DNA of 64,000 nt. Source: Streptomyces phaeofaciens (GTDB lineage: Bacteria; Actinomycetota; Actinomycetes; Streptomycetales; Streptomycetaceae). This document shows positions 17,159 to 26,663 of this stretch, piece after piece (position 1 is the stretch's first letter; every line of letters begins with the position of its first letter). The DNA is taken from contig NZ_BMSA01000004.1 of NCBI RefSeq assembly GCF_014648915.1, positions 124,001-188,000 of the forward strand, written 5' to 3'. The position numbers and the translations under genes are program-made. The notes below the pieces were generated by a model. It worked only from the letters and a program-made list of their open reading frames with translations, did no database searches and was not told the DNA's origin.

Positions 17159-17833
17159 ATGGCAATCCCCTCCGCCCGAGCGGGCACCAAAGGCGTCCCG
17201 CGAGCCCAGCGCGAACAGCAGATCCTCGCCGCGGCCACGGAGGAGTTCGGCCGCCGCGGCTACGAGGGCACCTCGCTCGCGAGCGTCGCCGACCGGGTCG
17301 GTGTCACCAAGACGCTGCTGCACCAGTACTTCGGCGCGAAGCAGGATCTCTACCTCGCCTGCCTGGTCCCGGTCGGCGACCGGCTCGTGTCGGCCGTCCG
17401 GTCCGCCATGGCGGACACCGAGGGCGCCGGCACCCCCGCGGCGCGGTCCGCCGGCGGGGACAGGCCGACGCGAACGCCCCCGCCGTCCACACCACTGCGG
17501 GTGATGCACGCCCTCTTCACCGCGCTGGAGGCACAGCGAGAGGCATGGTTCGTCCTCTACGACACCACTCTCCCGCCCGACAGCGAGGCCGCCCGCCGCG
17601 CCCGGGAGTACCGGGCCGCCATCGACGCCTGCGCGGCCGCGGGCACCGCCGACGTGCTGCTCGCGGCGGGCTCCTTCGACTCCCTGGACGCCGACGCCCT
17701 CAGTCACGCCTGGCGCGGCCTGGCCACCGCCCTGGTCCGCTGGTGGATCCACCACCCCGACGAGTCCGCGGACGCCATGACCGAGCGCTGCACCCGCCTG
17801 TTCACGGCGGCCCGGGACGTCCTCGGCCCGTAG
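17159..17833 (+). CDS. TetR-family transcriptional regulator
   Basis: The 224-aa protein has a TetR helix-turn-helix at residues 17-62 (REQQILAAATEEFGRRGYEGTS, then VADRVGVTKTLLHQYFGAK). The central domain begins after a Pro/Thr-rich linker at about residue 95. It is divergent from the FAD-linked oxidase, and a double palindrome occupies the space between the starts, so autorepression and repression of the oxidase are likely. ATG 17159 directly follows GAGGG with no spacing, so leaderless translation is possible. The gene ends against the convergent SGNH hydrolase gene. Confidence 0.87.
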   Translation: MAIPSARAGTKGVPRAQREQQILAAATEEFGRRGYEGTSLASVADRVGVTKTLLHQYFGAKQDLYLACLVPVGDRLVSAVRSAMADTEGAGTPAARSAGGDRPTRTPPPSTPLRVMHALFTALEAQREAWFVLYDTTLPPDSEAARRAREYRAAIDACAAAGTADVLLAAGSFDSLDADALSHAWRGLATALVRWWIHHPDESADAMTERCTRLFTAARDVLGP

Positions 17834-17882
17834 CGCCCGGGCCCACGAGCCCCGGCGTGTCGTCATCGCGCGGGCATCCCGA

Positions 17883-17899
17883 CCCGCCGTGTCGGCGGG
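17883..17899. terminator. Hairpin terminator between TetR and the glycan operon
   Basis: CCCGCCG (17883-17889) and CGGCGGG (17893-17899) form a perfect 7-bp stem with a TGT loop. It lies between the convergent stops at 17833 and 17921. Confidence 0.6.
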
Positions 17900-17920
17900 C
17901 CGTCGGACGGGACAGCGGGT

Positions 17921-19135
17921 TCAGCCGTCGGCGTGCTCGCAGTCCAGGGTGGCGAGGTCCACGGCGTCGGCCATCGCCTGCATGCCCTTGTCGTCGGGGT
18001 GCAGATGATCGCCGCCGTCGAAGACGGGCAGGATGCGCTGGGGGTCGTAGGGGCTGCGCAGGATGCGGTCGAAGTCGGTGACGGCGTCGAACTCGCCACT
18101 GTCCCTGATGAAGGCGTTGACGTCCCGGCGGACCGACTCGGCGGCCGGATCCCATTCCGGCCAGCCCTTGAACGGCGCCACCGTCGCACCGACGACGCAC
18201 TTGCCGGCCGCGTGCACCCGCTCGATGATCTCCCGGTAGCCGGAGATCATGTCCTGGGCGGTGACGCCGGAGTGGGCCTTGATGTCGTTGACGCCCTCGA
18301 AGAGGAACACGGTCCGTACGCCCGGCTGGGACAGCACGTCCCGGTCCAGCCGGTGGAGGGCGCTGGGCCCCGCGCCGTCCGCGAGCACCTTGTTGCCGGA
18401 GATCCCCTCGTTGGCCACCCCCTTCACCGTGGTGAGCGAGGACTTCCGGAGCCGTCGGGCCAGATAGTCGGGCCACCGGCGGTTCAGGTCCGAGGAGGAC
18501 TGCCAGCCGTCCGTGACGGAGTCGCCCAGCGTCACCACCGCGCCGGTCGTGGCGGACGTACGGACACTCACGGCGTCGAGGTAGAACCAGGAGCCGGTGG
18601 TGTCCTTCCAGTTGACGGCGTCCTCCTCGCCGGTGTGGTCGCCCTGCGTCAGGTACGACGTCTGCATGGCCATGCCGTGACCGGTCGCCGGACCCGCCGC
18701 GTCGGGCGAGTGGATGCTGATCAGCAGGTCGCTCGCGGCGGCCAGCCGGCCCGGCAGCGGATCGCTGCGGACCGTGGCACCGGCGGGGACGGTGACGGAC
18801 CGCCCGCCGGCGAAGGTCAGCCGGCGGTTGCTGCCGCGGACCAGTGCGGCGCCCTGCTCGCGGATGCCGACGTACACGCTGTCGAAGGTCACCGGCCGGT
18901 CCCCGAAGGCGTTGGAGAGCCGGATGCGCAGGTCGTCCCCGCCCACACTGGTGCGCACGGCGAGCCGGTAGCCGCGGCCCGCGACCGCGTCGCCCGTCCG
19001 GTCGGCGCTCGCCGCCCAGGTGACGACGTCGTGCCGCCGCTCGGCGGCCCCGGCGGTGGCGGGAGTGCCCTGCACGGCCAGGGCCAGGAACAGGACGGCG
19101 GCGAGCAGCCTCGGTGCGGTCCGCCGGGCCCTCAT
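17921..19135 (-). CDS. Secreted SGNH/GDSL hydrolase (carbohydrate-esterase-like)
   Basis: The 404-aa exported protein has a Sec signal peptide (RRTAPRLLAAVLFLALAVQG, cleavage near residue 31). Its SGNH fold has the nucleophile in GDSVTDGW, the oxyanion Asn in GVNDIK and the Asp-x-x-His pair in GGDHLHPDDKG. Relatives remove acyl groups from polysaccharides or act as lipases. It is the last gene of the ROK-headed glycan operon, and its ATG overlaps the GH95 stop as ATGA. A role in deacetylating the plant glycan attacked by the neighbouring GH27 and GH95 enzymes is a reasonable inference. Length and domain layout are complete. Confidence 0.87.
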   Translation of the reverse strand: MRARRTAPRLLAAVLFLALAVQGTPATAGAAERRHDVVTWAASADRTGDAVAGRGYRLAVRTSVGGDDLRIRLSNAFGDRPVTFDSVYVGIREQGAALVRGSNRRLTFAGGRSVTVPAGATVRSDPLPGRLAAASDLLISIHSPDAAGPATGHGMAMQTSYLTQGDHTGEEDAVNWKDTTGSWFYLDAVSVRTSATTGAVVTLGDSVTDGWQSSSDLNRRWPDYLARRLRKSSLTTVKGVANEGISGNKVLADGAGPSALHRLDRDVLSQPGVRTVFLFEGVNDIKAHSGVTAQDMISGYREIIERVHAAGKCVVGATVAPFKGWPEWDPAAESVRRDVNAFIRDSGEFDAVTDFDRILRSPYDPQRILPVFDGGDHLHPDDKGMQAMADAVDLATLDCEHADG

Positions 19136-21507
19136 CGAGCAAGGTCCTTCAGCGTGACGGAGCCGCCCGCCTCCAGGGTGACCGTGCGGGAGACCTCGCC
19201 GTGGGCCACCTTCGTGGTGCGGCCTCCGGTGCTCCGCAGCCGTACCTCGGTCGGCTTGCCGTATCGCCACGCCAGGTCCACGACAAACCCGCCGCGTACG
19301 GGAACTCCGGTGACCGAGCCCGCCTCGGCCCACGCGTCGGGGAGCGCCGGCAGCACTTCCACCGAACCGGGGCGGGAGTACACCAGCATCTCCATCATCG
19401 CCGCCGGGGTACCGAAGTTGGCGTCGATCTGGAAGATGCCCCGGCCCGGTGCCATCTCGTAGATGTCGAAGAGGTTGAACGCCGTGCCGTTGCCGCCGTT
19501 CACCGAGGGGCGGAGGTTGTTGACGACGAGCCGGTAGGCGTTCTCGGCGTTCTTGAGCCGGGCCCAGCACAGGCCGCGCCAGGCGTTCGCCCAGCCGAAG
19601 CTCTCCGTGCCGCGCGCGGTCAGCAGGGCGGTGACGCCGTCGATGAGGTCGGCGGGGGTGGAGGCGTCGGGCCGGATGCGGTCCCCGGGGAAGAGGCCGA
19701 CGAGCGGGGACAGATGCCGGTGGGTGGTCTCCCCGAGGTTGTCCGGGGACATCCACTCCTCCAGCCAGCCCGTCGTGGGGCTCACCCGGGGCAGGTGGAG
19801 CTTCTCGCGCAGGCCCGCGATGGTGGCGGCGTACCCGGTGTCCTTCCTGAGCCGCGCGGACGCCGCGGCGTAGTTGCCGAAGAGCGCCCACACGAGTTCC
19901 TGGGCGTAGGTGATGCCCTTGGCGTCGAGCGGTCCGTGCTCGGGCGACCAGTCGCTGTCGGCGATGAGGACCTCCCGCGAGCCGCCCGGCAGGGTCGTGG
20001 TGAGGAGCCTCGCCTCCCAGAACTCGCAGGCACCCTTCAACAGCGGGTAGATGCGCTCCAGGTGGGAGCGGGAGACGGTGTACTCGTAGTGCTCGAAGAG
20101 GGTGTTGCACAGCCAGGCGCTCCCCGCGGGGTGCCACCACCAGCCGTTGCCGCCATGGGGGTTGGTGGAGATCGCGACGGTCCATCCGGCGTTCTTGCCG
20201 CTGGAGTTGCGGTAGCGGTTGCGCGGGTCGTTGAACAGCTCGCGGGTGAGGGACGTCCAGGACGGGAGCTGGGCGAGGCAGTAGTCGGTCAGGGCGTCGA
20301 AGCACGGCGACAGGCCGGCGCGGTCGGCCATCCAGTAGTTCATCTGGAGGTTGATGTCGGTGTGGTAGTCGCCCATCCACTCGGGATCGTTGCCGTCGAG
20401 CCACAGACCCTGGAGGTTCAGCGGGAGGCTGCCGCGGGATCCGGCGATCATCAGGTAGCGGCCGTACTGGAGGTAGGCGGCCTCGAGTTCGGGGTCGGGC
20501 GCTCCGCCGTGCGCCCGCGCGTTCAGCCGCTCCCAGGTGTCCAGGGAGCGTTGGGCCTCCGTGGAGGTGCCGAGGGAGAGGTCCAGCCGCCCGAACAGGT
20601 CACCGTGGTCGGCGGCATGGGTGCGCAGCAGGGTGTCCGCCGAGTGGGCGGCGGCGGCGCGCACCTTGGCGCGGGCCAGCTTCTCCGGGTCGAGGGAGGG
20701 GTCGCGGTACTTCGCCTCGGCGTCGGGGGCGTAGTCGGTGCCGCCGCTGACCACCACGGTCAGGTCCGTGCAGCCGGAGAAGTCGATGCGCGTGCCGTTC
20801 ACCCGGACCCGGCCGCCGGTGCCGTACGCCGTGACGGCCGCCCCGTAGCGCAGGCCGCCGGGGAAGGAGCCGGCGAACGACTCGGCCGTGGACGGGGTTT
20901 CGCCGTGCGTGCCGTCCAGGGTGACGGATCCGGTGTAACGGCCGCGGCCGTTCTGGGTGAAGTGCAGGACGATCACGTCGTCGGGGCGGCTCGCGAACAT
21001 CTGCCGGCGGTAGGTCACGCCGGAGCGGACGTAGGTCGTCGTCACCACGCCGCGGGCGAGGTCGAGGGTGCGGCGGTAGTCGTTGACGGCGGACAGGTCG
21101 TGGCCGGGCAGGTCGACGGTGAGCCGGGCGAGCAGGGTGAACGAGCCGAAGTCGTCGCGGCCGTAGGGGAACTGGCCGTCGGCGTCGAGCGTGTCGTTGA
21201 CGCCGCCGGTCCACATCGTGGCGTCGGTGACGAGGAGGAGCTCGCGGCCGGGGTCGTTGCCGGCGAGGGCGCCGAGGCGGCCGTTCCCGAGGGGCAGGCC
21301 CTGCTCGATCATGGAGTGCTCGTCGGCGGGGGCCCGCCACCACAACAGGTGGCGGGAGGAGGTGACTCGTTCGGGCGCGGCCGTGGGCCGGTGCGGCGCC
21401 GCGGAGGCGGTGAAGGCGGGCAGGCTGCCGAGGGCGGCGGTGACGGAGGCGGTCGCGGCGAGGGAGAGGAGGGTACGTCTGCTGGGATCGGCCGGGCGGG
21501 GGTTCAT
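19132..21507 (-). CDS. Glycoside hydrolase family 95 (alpha-L-fucosidase / alpha-L-galactosidase)
   Basis: The 791-aa secreted enzyme has a twin-arginine signal (SRRTLLSLAATASV). Its layout matches GH95: an N-terminal beta-sandwich beginning LLWWRAPADEHSMIEQGLPLGNGRLGA written over residues ~52-78, a linker, an (alpha/alpha)6 barrel with LPLNLQGLW and DIYEMAPGRGIFQIDANFG, and a C-terminal beta domain. GH95 enzymes remove alpha-1,2-L-fucose or alpha-L-galactose by inversion from xyloglucan, mucin or arabinogalactan chains. Which sugar is used cannot be told here; the GH27 and GH36 neighbours favour plant cell-wall side chains. It lies 53 bp downstream of the GH27 gene and overlaps the SGNH gene. 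The start is ATG 21507. Confidence 0.9.
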   Translation of the reverse strand: MNPRPADPSRRTLLSLAATASVTAALGSLPAFTASAAPHRPTAAPERVTSSRHLLWWRAPADEHSMIEQGLPLGNGRLGALAGNDPGRELLLVTDATMWTGGVNDTLDADGQFPYGRDDFGSFTLLARLTVDLPGHDLSAVNDYRRTLDLARGVVTTTYVRSGVTYRRQMFASRPDDVIVLHFTQNGRGRYTGSVTLDGTHGETPSTAESFAGSFPGGLRYGAAVTAYGTGGRVRVNGTRIDFSGCTDLTVVVSGGTDYAPDAEAKYRDPSLDPEKLARAKVRAAAAHSADTLLRTHAADHGDLFGRLDLSLGTSTEAQRSLDTWERLNARAHGGAPDPELEAAYLQYGRYLMIAGSRGSLPLNLQGLWLDGNDPEWMGDYHTDINLQMNYWMADRAGLSPCFDALTDYCLAQLPSWTSLTRELFNDPRNRYRNSSGKNAGWTVAISTNPHGGNGWWWHPAGSAWLCNTLFEHYEYTVSRSHLERIYPLLKGACEFWEARLLTTTLPGGSREVLIADSDWSPEHGPLDAKGITYAQELVWALFGNYAAASARLRKDTGYAATIAGLREKLHLPRVSPTTGWLEEWMSPDNLGETTHRHLSPLVGLFPGDRIRPDASTPADLIDGVTALLTARGTESFGWANAWRGLCWARLKNAENAYRLVVNNLRPSVNGGNGTAFNLFDIYEMAPGRGIFQIDANFGTPAAMMEMLVYSRPGSVEVLPALPDAWAEAGSVTGVPVRGGFVVDLAWRYGKPTEVRLRSTGGRTTKVAHGEVSRTVTLEAGGSVTLKDLAR

Positions 21508-21560
21508 GGCGACTCCGGACGTCTGAGAGGGCCCGGCGGGAGGCCGGGCCCCACGGGTGA

Positions 21561-23363
21561 TCAGGCGGACTTCGGTACGTCGATCCGGTCGATGTCCGGT
21601 GCGTAGCCGGACCCGCTGTCGAGGGTGATCGTGTTGGCGCCGGCCTTCAGCGTCACGGGGACGTACACGCCGGCGGCGGTGCCCCAGTCACCGGTGGACG
21701 CGAATGTGTGGCGGGTGGTGCCGCCTCCGTTGGCGGACACGTCGAGCGAGCGCGGGTCGCCGCTGACGTAGGTGACCTTGACCTGGTAGGTGCCGGCCTT
21801 GGCGACGACGACGTCGTTGAAGCGCAGCGAGCCGCCGAGGTAGAGGTTGCCGACCTTCTTCTCGCCCGAGCAGGCGGAGCAGCCGGCGACGGACGCGTTG
21901 CCGGCGAGGGTGTTGGCGGGCGCCTCGGCCTCGTAGGCCGTCGTGGTGACGGCGCCGCCGCGCGGGGTGACGGTGAAGAGGCGGGAGCCGTGGGCGGGGA
22001 GCGCCTGGGTGATCCTGTTCTGGCGGGTGCCGAGGTTCTCGTGGTTCCAGACGTCCCGGACGCCGGCCTTGCCGGTGAAGCCGAGCGTGCCCCAGTCGGC
22101 GGTCACCGCGGCGGGCGCGTCGGCGAGGTTGAACAGGGCGACGGTGTAGGTGCCGTCGGGGTTCTTCGCCGCCCACACCTGCTGGGGGTCGGCGGGGGTG
22201 ACGGGCTGCGCGGGCGGGGCGTCGCCCTGGTTGATCGCGATGACCTCGCGGTCGGTCAGCAGGGACAGGCCGTAGGAGTCCAGGCGGGTGAGGTCGTCGC
22301 CGGTGTAGAGCGGGGACTTGGCGATCGCCCACAGGGTGGCGTAGCTCTGCCGCTCGGCCTTGGTCAGGCCGTCCATCTCGCCGTTCCCGACGTCGAGGGA
22401 GTCGAGGTCGTTCCAGCCGCCGGGGCCGGCGTGCCGGGTCCAGGCCGGGGCGTCGTCCCAGCGGTCGTCGACGGAGTTCTCCCAGCTGACCAGGGTGTTG
22501 CAGTAGCACTCGACGTCGGTGTCGATGCGCCAGCCCTGGGAGTACTTCTTCCAGTCGGCGGCGTGGCCGATGTCGAGGGACCAGGAGATCTCGAGGTGGA
22601 TCGGGCGTCCGGTGGCGGCGATCGCCTTGTTCCAGGCGGCCACGTCGGCAACGTTGTCGTACTGGTCGCCGTTCTTGCCGGAGCCCGGTCCGACACCGTC
22701 GAGCTTGAGAAAGTCGTAGCCCCAGTCGGCGATCGAACGGGCCTGGGAGTCGATGTACTTCTGCGTGCAGGGGCGGGAGAAGTCGAGCTTGTACGAGCTG
22801 TCCCAGCCGTTGGTGGTGCGCAGGTCGCCGTGGACGATGTCGGCGGTGGTGCAGCCGTCGGCGTTCCAGATCGGCGACTTCCCGTCGTTGTACGCCTCCT
22901 TCTCCAGGCCGGCGGGCAGGTAGATGCCGGCCTTGAGGCCCTTGGCGTGGATGCGGTCGGCGACGGACTTCATGCCGTTCGGGAAGCGGACCGGGTCGGC
23001 CTGCTGCCGCGCGTACCGGTCGAACTCCGGCTTCCACGTCTTGTCGCGCCACCAGCCGGCGTCGATGTTGACGTACTCGTAGCCGTACTTCTTCAGCTTG
23101 GCGGCCAGGGCGTTCGTCTGCTTGAGAACGTTCGCCTCGGTCAGGTAGCTGTAGTCGCCGTCCGGGTTGAGGCCGGGGTACTTGGAGGACTGCATGCTCC
23201 AGCTCGACCAGCCCATGAAGGGCTTGGCGGCGACGGGGGCGGCAGTCGGGGCGGTGTCCGCCTGTGCGGCCGGGGCGGCCGTCAGCAGGCCCGCGGCGAG
23301 GGCCAGGACGGCCGTCGTTCTCAGGGCGCGAGCGGGCAGGGCGGGGTACGGGGATGACCGCAT
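21561..23363 (-). CDS. Secreted GH27 alpha-galactosidase/beta-L-arabinopyranosidase with C-terminal CBM
   Basis: The 600-aa protein has a Sec signal peptide (about residues 1-36) and a GH27 (beta/alpha)8 barrel starting KPFMGWSSWSM. The nucleophile is Asp222 in DFLKLDGVG, and the acid/base candidates are Asp281 and Asp283 in WRIDTDVE. After the barrel and its beta domain, residues ~465-600 form a CBM35/CBM6-like module (YEAEAPANTLAG near its start, IDRIDV at its end). GH27 enzymes of actinobacteria act on alpha-galactosides or beta-L-arabinopyranosides; the two cannot be separated by eye. It follows the transporter genes, and a GGAGG site precedes ATG 23363. The CBM suggests polymer attack outside the cell. 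Confidence 0.9.
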   Translation of the reverse strand: MRSSPYPALPARALRTTAVLALAAGLLTAAPAAQADTAPTAAPVAAKPFMGWSSWSMQSSKYPGLNPDGDYSYLTEANVLKQTNALAAKLKKYGYEYVNIDAGWWRDKTWKPEFDRYARQQADPVRFPNGMKSVADRIHAKGLKAGIYLPAGLEKEAYNDGKSPIWNADGCTTADIVHGDLRTTNGWDSSYKLDFSRPCTQKYIDSQARSIADWGYDFLKLDGVGPGSGKNGDQYDNVADVAAWNKAIAATGRPIHLEISWSLDIGHAADWKKYSQGWRIDTDVECYCNTLVSWENSVDDRWDDAPAWTRHAGPGGWNDLDSLDVGNGEMDGLTKAERQSYATLWAIAKSPLYTGDDLTRLDSYGLSLLTDREVIAINQGDAPPAQPVTPADPQQVWAAKNPDGTYTVALFNLADAPAAVTADWGTLGFTGKAGVRDVWNHENLGTRQNRITQALPAHGSRLFTVTPRGGAVTTTAYEAEAPANTLAGNASVAGCSACSGEKKVGNLYLGGSLRFNDVVVAKAGTYQVKVTYVSGDPRSLDVSANGGGTTRHTFASTGDWGTAAGVYVPVTLKAGANTITLDSGSGYAPDIDRIDVPKSA

Positions 23364-23413
23364 GGGTCGAACCTCCGGGGCTTTGGTGGGGTGGGGGCTG
23401 TCGGGGGGGCGGC

Positions 23414-24337
23414 TCAGCCCTTGCCGGAGCCGATGGTGAGACCGCTGATGAACTGCCGTTGGAGCGCGAAGTACACCAGCAGCGTGGGGATCGCGGTCAT
23501 CAGGGCGCCGGCCGCGATCAGATTGGGGTTGGTGAAGTACTGGCCCTGGAGGTTGGCCAGCGCGGAGGTGACGGGACGCTTGTCGCCGGTCTCGATCAGG
23601 GTGAGGGGCCAGAAGAAGTCGTTGTAGATCCAGATCGACTCCAGCGTGGCCAGTGCGGCGAACGCCGGGCGGCACAGCGGGAGGATGATCTGGAAGAACT
23701 GCCGCCACACCTGCGCGCCGTCGACGACCGCGGCCTCGGAGATCTCCTTGGGGATCGTCTTCATGTAGTTGCTGAGGACGAAGGTGCAGAAGCCGCACTG
23801 GTAGGCGATGTGGATGGCGATGATGCCCCAGGCCGAGTTGTACAGCAGGAACGAGTCGCTCATCCATCCCGGTAGCGGGACGAGCAGGTACAGCCGGTAC
23901 AGCGGAGTGACGAGGACCTGGGCGGGCAGCAGGTTGCCCGCGGTGAACAGCATCAGCAGGGCCAGGTTGAAGCGGAAGTCGAAGCGGGAGACGTGGAAGG
24001 CGACCGCCGCGGAGAACAGGAGGGTGCCCAGGACCGCGGGGACGGTGATCAGTACCGAGTTGAGGAAGAAGTGCGGCATGCCCGACTGCGTCCAGGCGTC
24101 GGTGAAGTTCTCCGGCCCGATGCTGTGCGGCCAGGAGAAGTATCCGTGCCGCGCGGTGTCGTCGTAGGACCGCAGCGAGGTGTAGACGGCCCAGAGCAGC
24201 GGGACGAGCCAGAGCAGGGAGACGCCCGCGAGGAAGAGATGCCGGCCGAGGTTGCGCGGCGGGCGGGACGGGCCGTGCGGCGGGGGCCGGCGAGCCGTGC
24301 GCGGGCGGGACGGCGGCCGGACGGCGGTCGTGGTCAC
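23414..24337 (-). CDS. Carbohydrate ABC transporter permease (MalG-like)
   Basis: The 307-aa inner-membrane subunit has a short Arg/Pro-rich N-terminus and six hydrophobic segments. The EAA loop that contacts the ATPase reads EISEAAVVDGAQVWRQFFQI. The ending GLTIGSGKG is characteristic of sugar permeases of this class. GTG 24337 overlaps the stop of the preceding permease as GTGA. With the binding protein and the first permease it makes a complete CUT1 importer, except that no ATPase gene is present. As usual in Streptomyces, a shared MsiK-type ATPase encoded elsewhere is expected to drive it. Confidence 0.92.
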   Translation of the reverse strand: MTTTAVRPPSRPRTARRPPPHGPSRPPRNLGRHLFLAGVSLLWLVPLLWAVYTSLRSYDDTARHGYFSWPHSIGPENFTDAWTQSGMPHFFLNSVLITVPAVLGTLLFSAAVAFHVSRFDFRFNLALLMLFTAGNLLPAQVLVTPLYRLYLLVPLPGWMSDSFLLYNSAWGIIAIHIAYQCGFCTFVLSNYMKTIPKEISEAAVVDGAQVWRQFFQIILPLCRPAFAALATLESIWIYNDFFWPLTLIETGDKRPVTSALANLQGQYFTNPNLIAAGALMTAIPTLLVYFALQRQFISGLTIGSGKG

Positions 24338-25311
24338 CGGTCCTCCTTGCGGAAGGTCTGGACGAGGAAGGTGCCGATGGCGGCCAGGGAGACCAGGAGG
24401 AGGACGACGGCGAGCGCGGATCCGTAGCCGATGTGACTGGACTCGCCGATGATGTTGTCGGTGATCAGCAGGGAGAGGAGTTCCATCCCCGGCTTGCTGC
24501 CGACGCCGCCGCCCAGGACGTAGACGATGTCGAAGGCGCGCAGCGACTCCATGACGGTCACGACGAGGATGATGATGTTGACCGGTTTCAGGGCCGGGAA
24601 GGTGACCCGCAGGAATGTCTGGCGGCCGTTGGCCCCGTCGAGCGCGGCGGCCTCCTTCAGGGCCGGGTCGAAGCCCTTCAGGCCGGCCAGGTAGAGGATC
24701 ATGATGTAGCCGGTGTGACGCCAGCCGGACGCGATGAGCACGGCCCACAGGTTGAGGTCGGGGTCGCCCAGCCAGTCGATGTGGTGGGCCGAACCGGCCG
24801 CCCGGAGCGCGCTGTCGAGCAGGCCGGTGTCGGGGTTGTAGATGATCTCCCAGATGAAGCCGACGACGGCGAGGGAGAGGACCATCGGCAGGAAGATCGC
24901 GGTCTGGTAGATCTTGGTGAAGCGGATCTTCTTGTCGAGCTGGTAGGCGAGGAGGATGCCGAACGGGGTGGGCAGCAGGGCGGTGAACAGCAGCCAGATC
25001 AGGTTGTTCCGCACCGCGGGCCAGAAGGGCGGGTAGTTGGTGAAGATCTCGGTGTAGTTGCCGAGGCCGGTCCAGTGGATGTCACCGAGATCGATGCCGT
25101 CCCAGGTGGTGAAGGACAGGGCGATCGAGGTGAACGCGGGGAGCCAGACGAAGACCAGCAGCGCCAGGAGCGGCAGGCCGATGAACGCCGACAGGAAGAC
25201 ACGGTCGCCGGTGCTCAGCCGGCCGGGGCGGTACGGCGCGGAGGGGGCGGAGAGTGCGGAGGGGGCCGGGGATGCGGCGGGGGCCGGGGGTGCGGAGGGT
25301 TCGGAAGACAC
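24334..25311 (-). CDS. Carbohydrate ABC transporter permease (MalF-like)
   Basis: The 325-aa permease has a cytoplasmic Ala/Pro/Ser-rich N-terminus (residues 2-28) and six hydrophobic segments. The EAA loop reads LKEAAALDGANGRQTFLRV. It pairs with the downstream MalG-like permease. The start is GTG 25311, 22 bp after the stop of the lipoprotein gene. Sugar specificity must be inferred from the neighbouring glycosidases; galactosides or fucosylated oligosaccharides are the leading candidates. Confidence 0.92.
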   Translation of the reverse strand: MSSEPSAPPAPAASPAPSALSAPSAPYRPGRLSTGDRVFLSAFIGLPLLALLVFVWLPAFTSIALSFTTWDGIDLGDIHWTGLGNYTEIFTNYPPFWPAVRNNLIWLLFTALLPTPFGILLAYQLDKKIRFTKIYQTAIFLPMVLSLAVVGFIWEIIYNPDTGLLDSALRAAGSAHHIDWLGDPDLNLWAVLIASGWRHTGYIMILYLAGLKGFDPALKEAAALDGANGRQTFLRVTFPALKPVNIIILVVTVMESLRAFDIVYVLGGGVGSKPGMELLSLLITDNIIGESSHIGYGSALAVVLLLVSLAAIGTFLVQTFRKEDR

Positions 25312-25333
25312 GGTGAGGCCTTTCCGGTCCGGG

Positions 25334-26647
25334 TCAGGCCGAGAAGAAGCGTGCGCGCTGCGACTCGATCCGCTTCAGGGCCGCCGCCCCGTCGTCGGGG
25401 TGGCCGAGCCACTGGGTGAGGCCTGGCAGGACGACGGTGGAGATGAAGCCGGGGTCGCTGTCGCGGTCCGCGAACTGGCTGATGTGCCGGGCGGAGCCGA
25501 TGAGTTCGGCGGACTTCTTCTGCAGGGCGTTGTAGGAGCCGGTGGCCGCCCGCGCGTTGACGGCGAGATTGCTGGGGTCGACGCCCATGTAGAGCTCTTC
25601 GGCCCGGGCGCCGCCGAGGAACTCCAGGAACTTCCTGGCACCGTCCTCGTTCCTGGGCTCTCGGCTGAGCATGAACCCGTCGGTGGGCGCCTCCACGGCG
25701 TCCTGTCCGTGGGCCGGGTCGATTTCGGGGAAGGGGAAGAAGTCGATGTCGGCGCGTATCTTCTCGTCGGTGATCTGCTGGCCGAGGAAGAGGCCGATGA
25801 CGGCCATGCCGGACTTCTTGTCGACCAGTGACTGCGCGGCGTCCTGCCAGGAGCGGCCGCCGGCCCCGCTCTGCTGATAGGGGGTCACCTCCCGCCAGAG
25901 GTCGAGGACGCGGGCCGTGCGCCTGTCGGTCCAGGAGACCTCACCGCGCATCAACTGCATATGGAAGTCGTAGCCGTTGGCGCGGAGGTCGAGGTAGTCG
26001 AAGGTGCCGAGGACGGACCAGCTGTCGCCGCCGCCGTAGCCGGAGGCGATCGGGGACAGGCCGTCCTTCTTCATCCGCTTGGCCAGGGCGGTGAACTCGT
26101 CCCAGGTCTTGGGGACTTGGTAGCCGCGCTCCTGGAAGAGGCTCTTGCGGTGGAAGACCGCCCATGGGTAGTTGTACAGCGGGACGAAGTAGTACGTGCC
26201 GTCCTCGCCGCGGGAGAGCTGCTTGGTGGCTTCGCCGAAGCCCGCGCCGATGGTGTCCCACACGTCGTCGACCGGGGCGCACAGGCCCTTCTTGGCGAAG
26301 TACTGCATGCGGTAGCCCGCGAACCAGGTGAAGACGTCGTCCGGGGTGCCCTGGAGGTAGCTGGTGATGCTCTTCTGGAAGGTGTCGTGGTCGACGGTGT
26401 TGGTCTTCACCTTCAGACCCGAGTCCTGGGTGAAGCTCTTGGTCACGGCCGCGTAGGCGGACTTGGGGGTGGCGTCGGCACCGTTGGAGCCGAAGGTGAC
26501 CGTCTTCGGGTCGGCCGCCGCTCCCCCGCCGCAGGCGGTGAGGAGCGGTGCGGCCAGGGCGGCGGCCCCGGCTCCGAAGAGACCACCGACGACTGAGCGA
26601 CGGCCGGGACCACGCGCAGCCAGGGGGATGCGGCTCTGCTGCGTCAT
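25334..26647 (-). CDS. Sugar-binding lipoprotein of ABC transporter
   Basis: The 437-aa extracytoplasmic solute-binding protein (SBP family 1) has a twin-arginine-like export signal (GPGRRSVVGGLFG) and a lipobox ending LLTAC. It would therefore be anchored through Cys39 on the outer face. The mature part shows the family pattern TWDEFTALAKRMKKDGLSPIA and KSGMAVIGLF. A GAGGAG ribosome site precedes ATG 26647. It is the second gene of the operon, 16 bp after the ROK regulator, and captures the oligosaccharide released by the secreted enzymes encoded downstream. Confidence 0.92.
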   Translation of the reverse strand: MTQQSRIPLAARGPGRRSVVGGLFGAGAAALAAPLLTACGGGAAADPKTVTFGSNGADATPKSAYAAVTKSFTQDSGLKVKTNTVDHDTFQKSITSYLQGTPDDVFTWFAGYRMQYFAKKGLCAPVDDVWDTIGAGFGEATKQLSRGEDGTYYFVPLYNYPWAVFHRKSLFQERGYQVPKTWDEFTALAKRMKKDGLSPIASGYGGGDSWSVLGTFDYLDLRANGYDFHMQLMRGEVSWTDRRTARVLDLWREVTPYQQSGAGGRSWQDAAQSLVDKKSGMAVIGLFLGQQITDEKIRADIDFFPFPEIDPAHGQDAVEAPTDGFMLSREPRNEDGARKFLEFLGGARAEELYMGVDPSNLAVNARAATGSYNALQKKSAELIGSARHISQFADRDSDPGFISTVVLPGLTQWLGHPDDGAAALKRIESQRARFFSA

Positions 26648-26663
26648 TGCTGCTCCTCGTGCG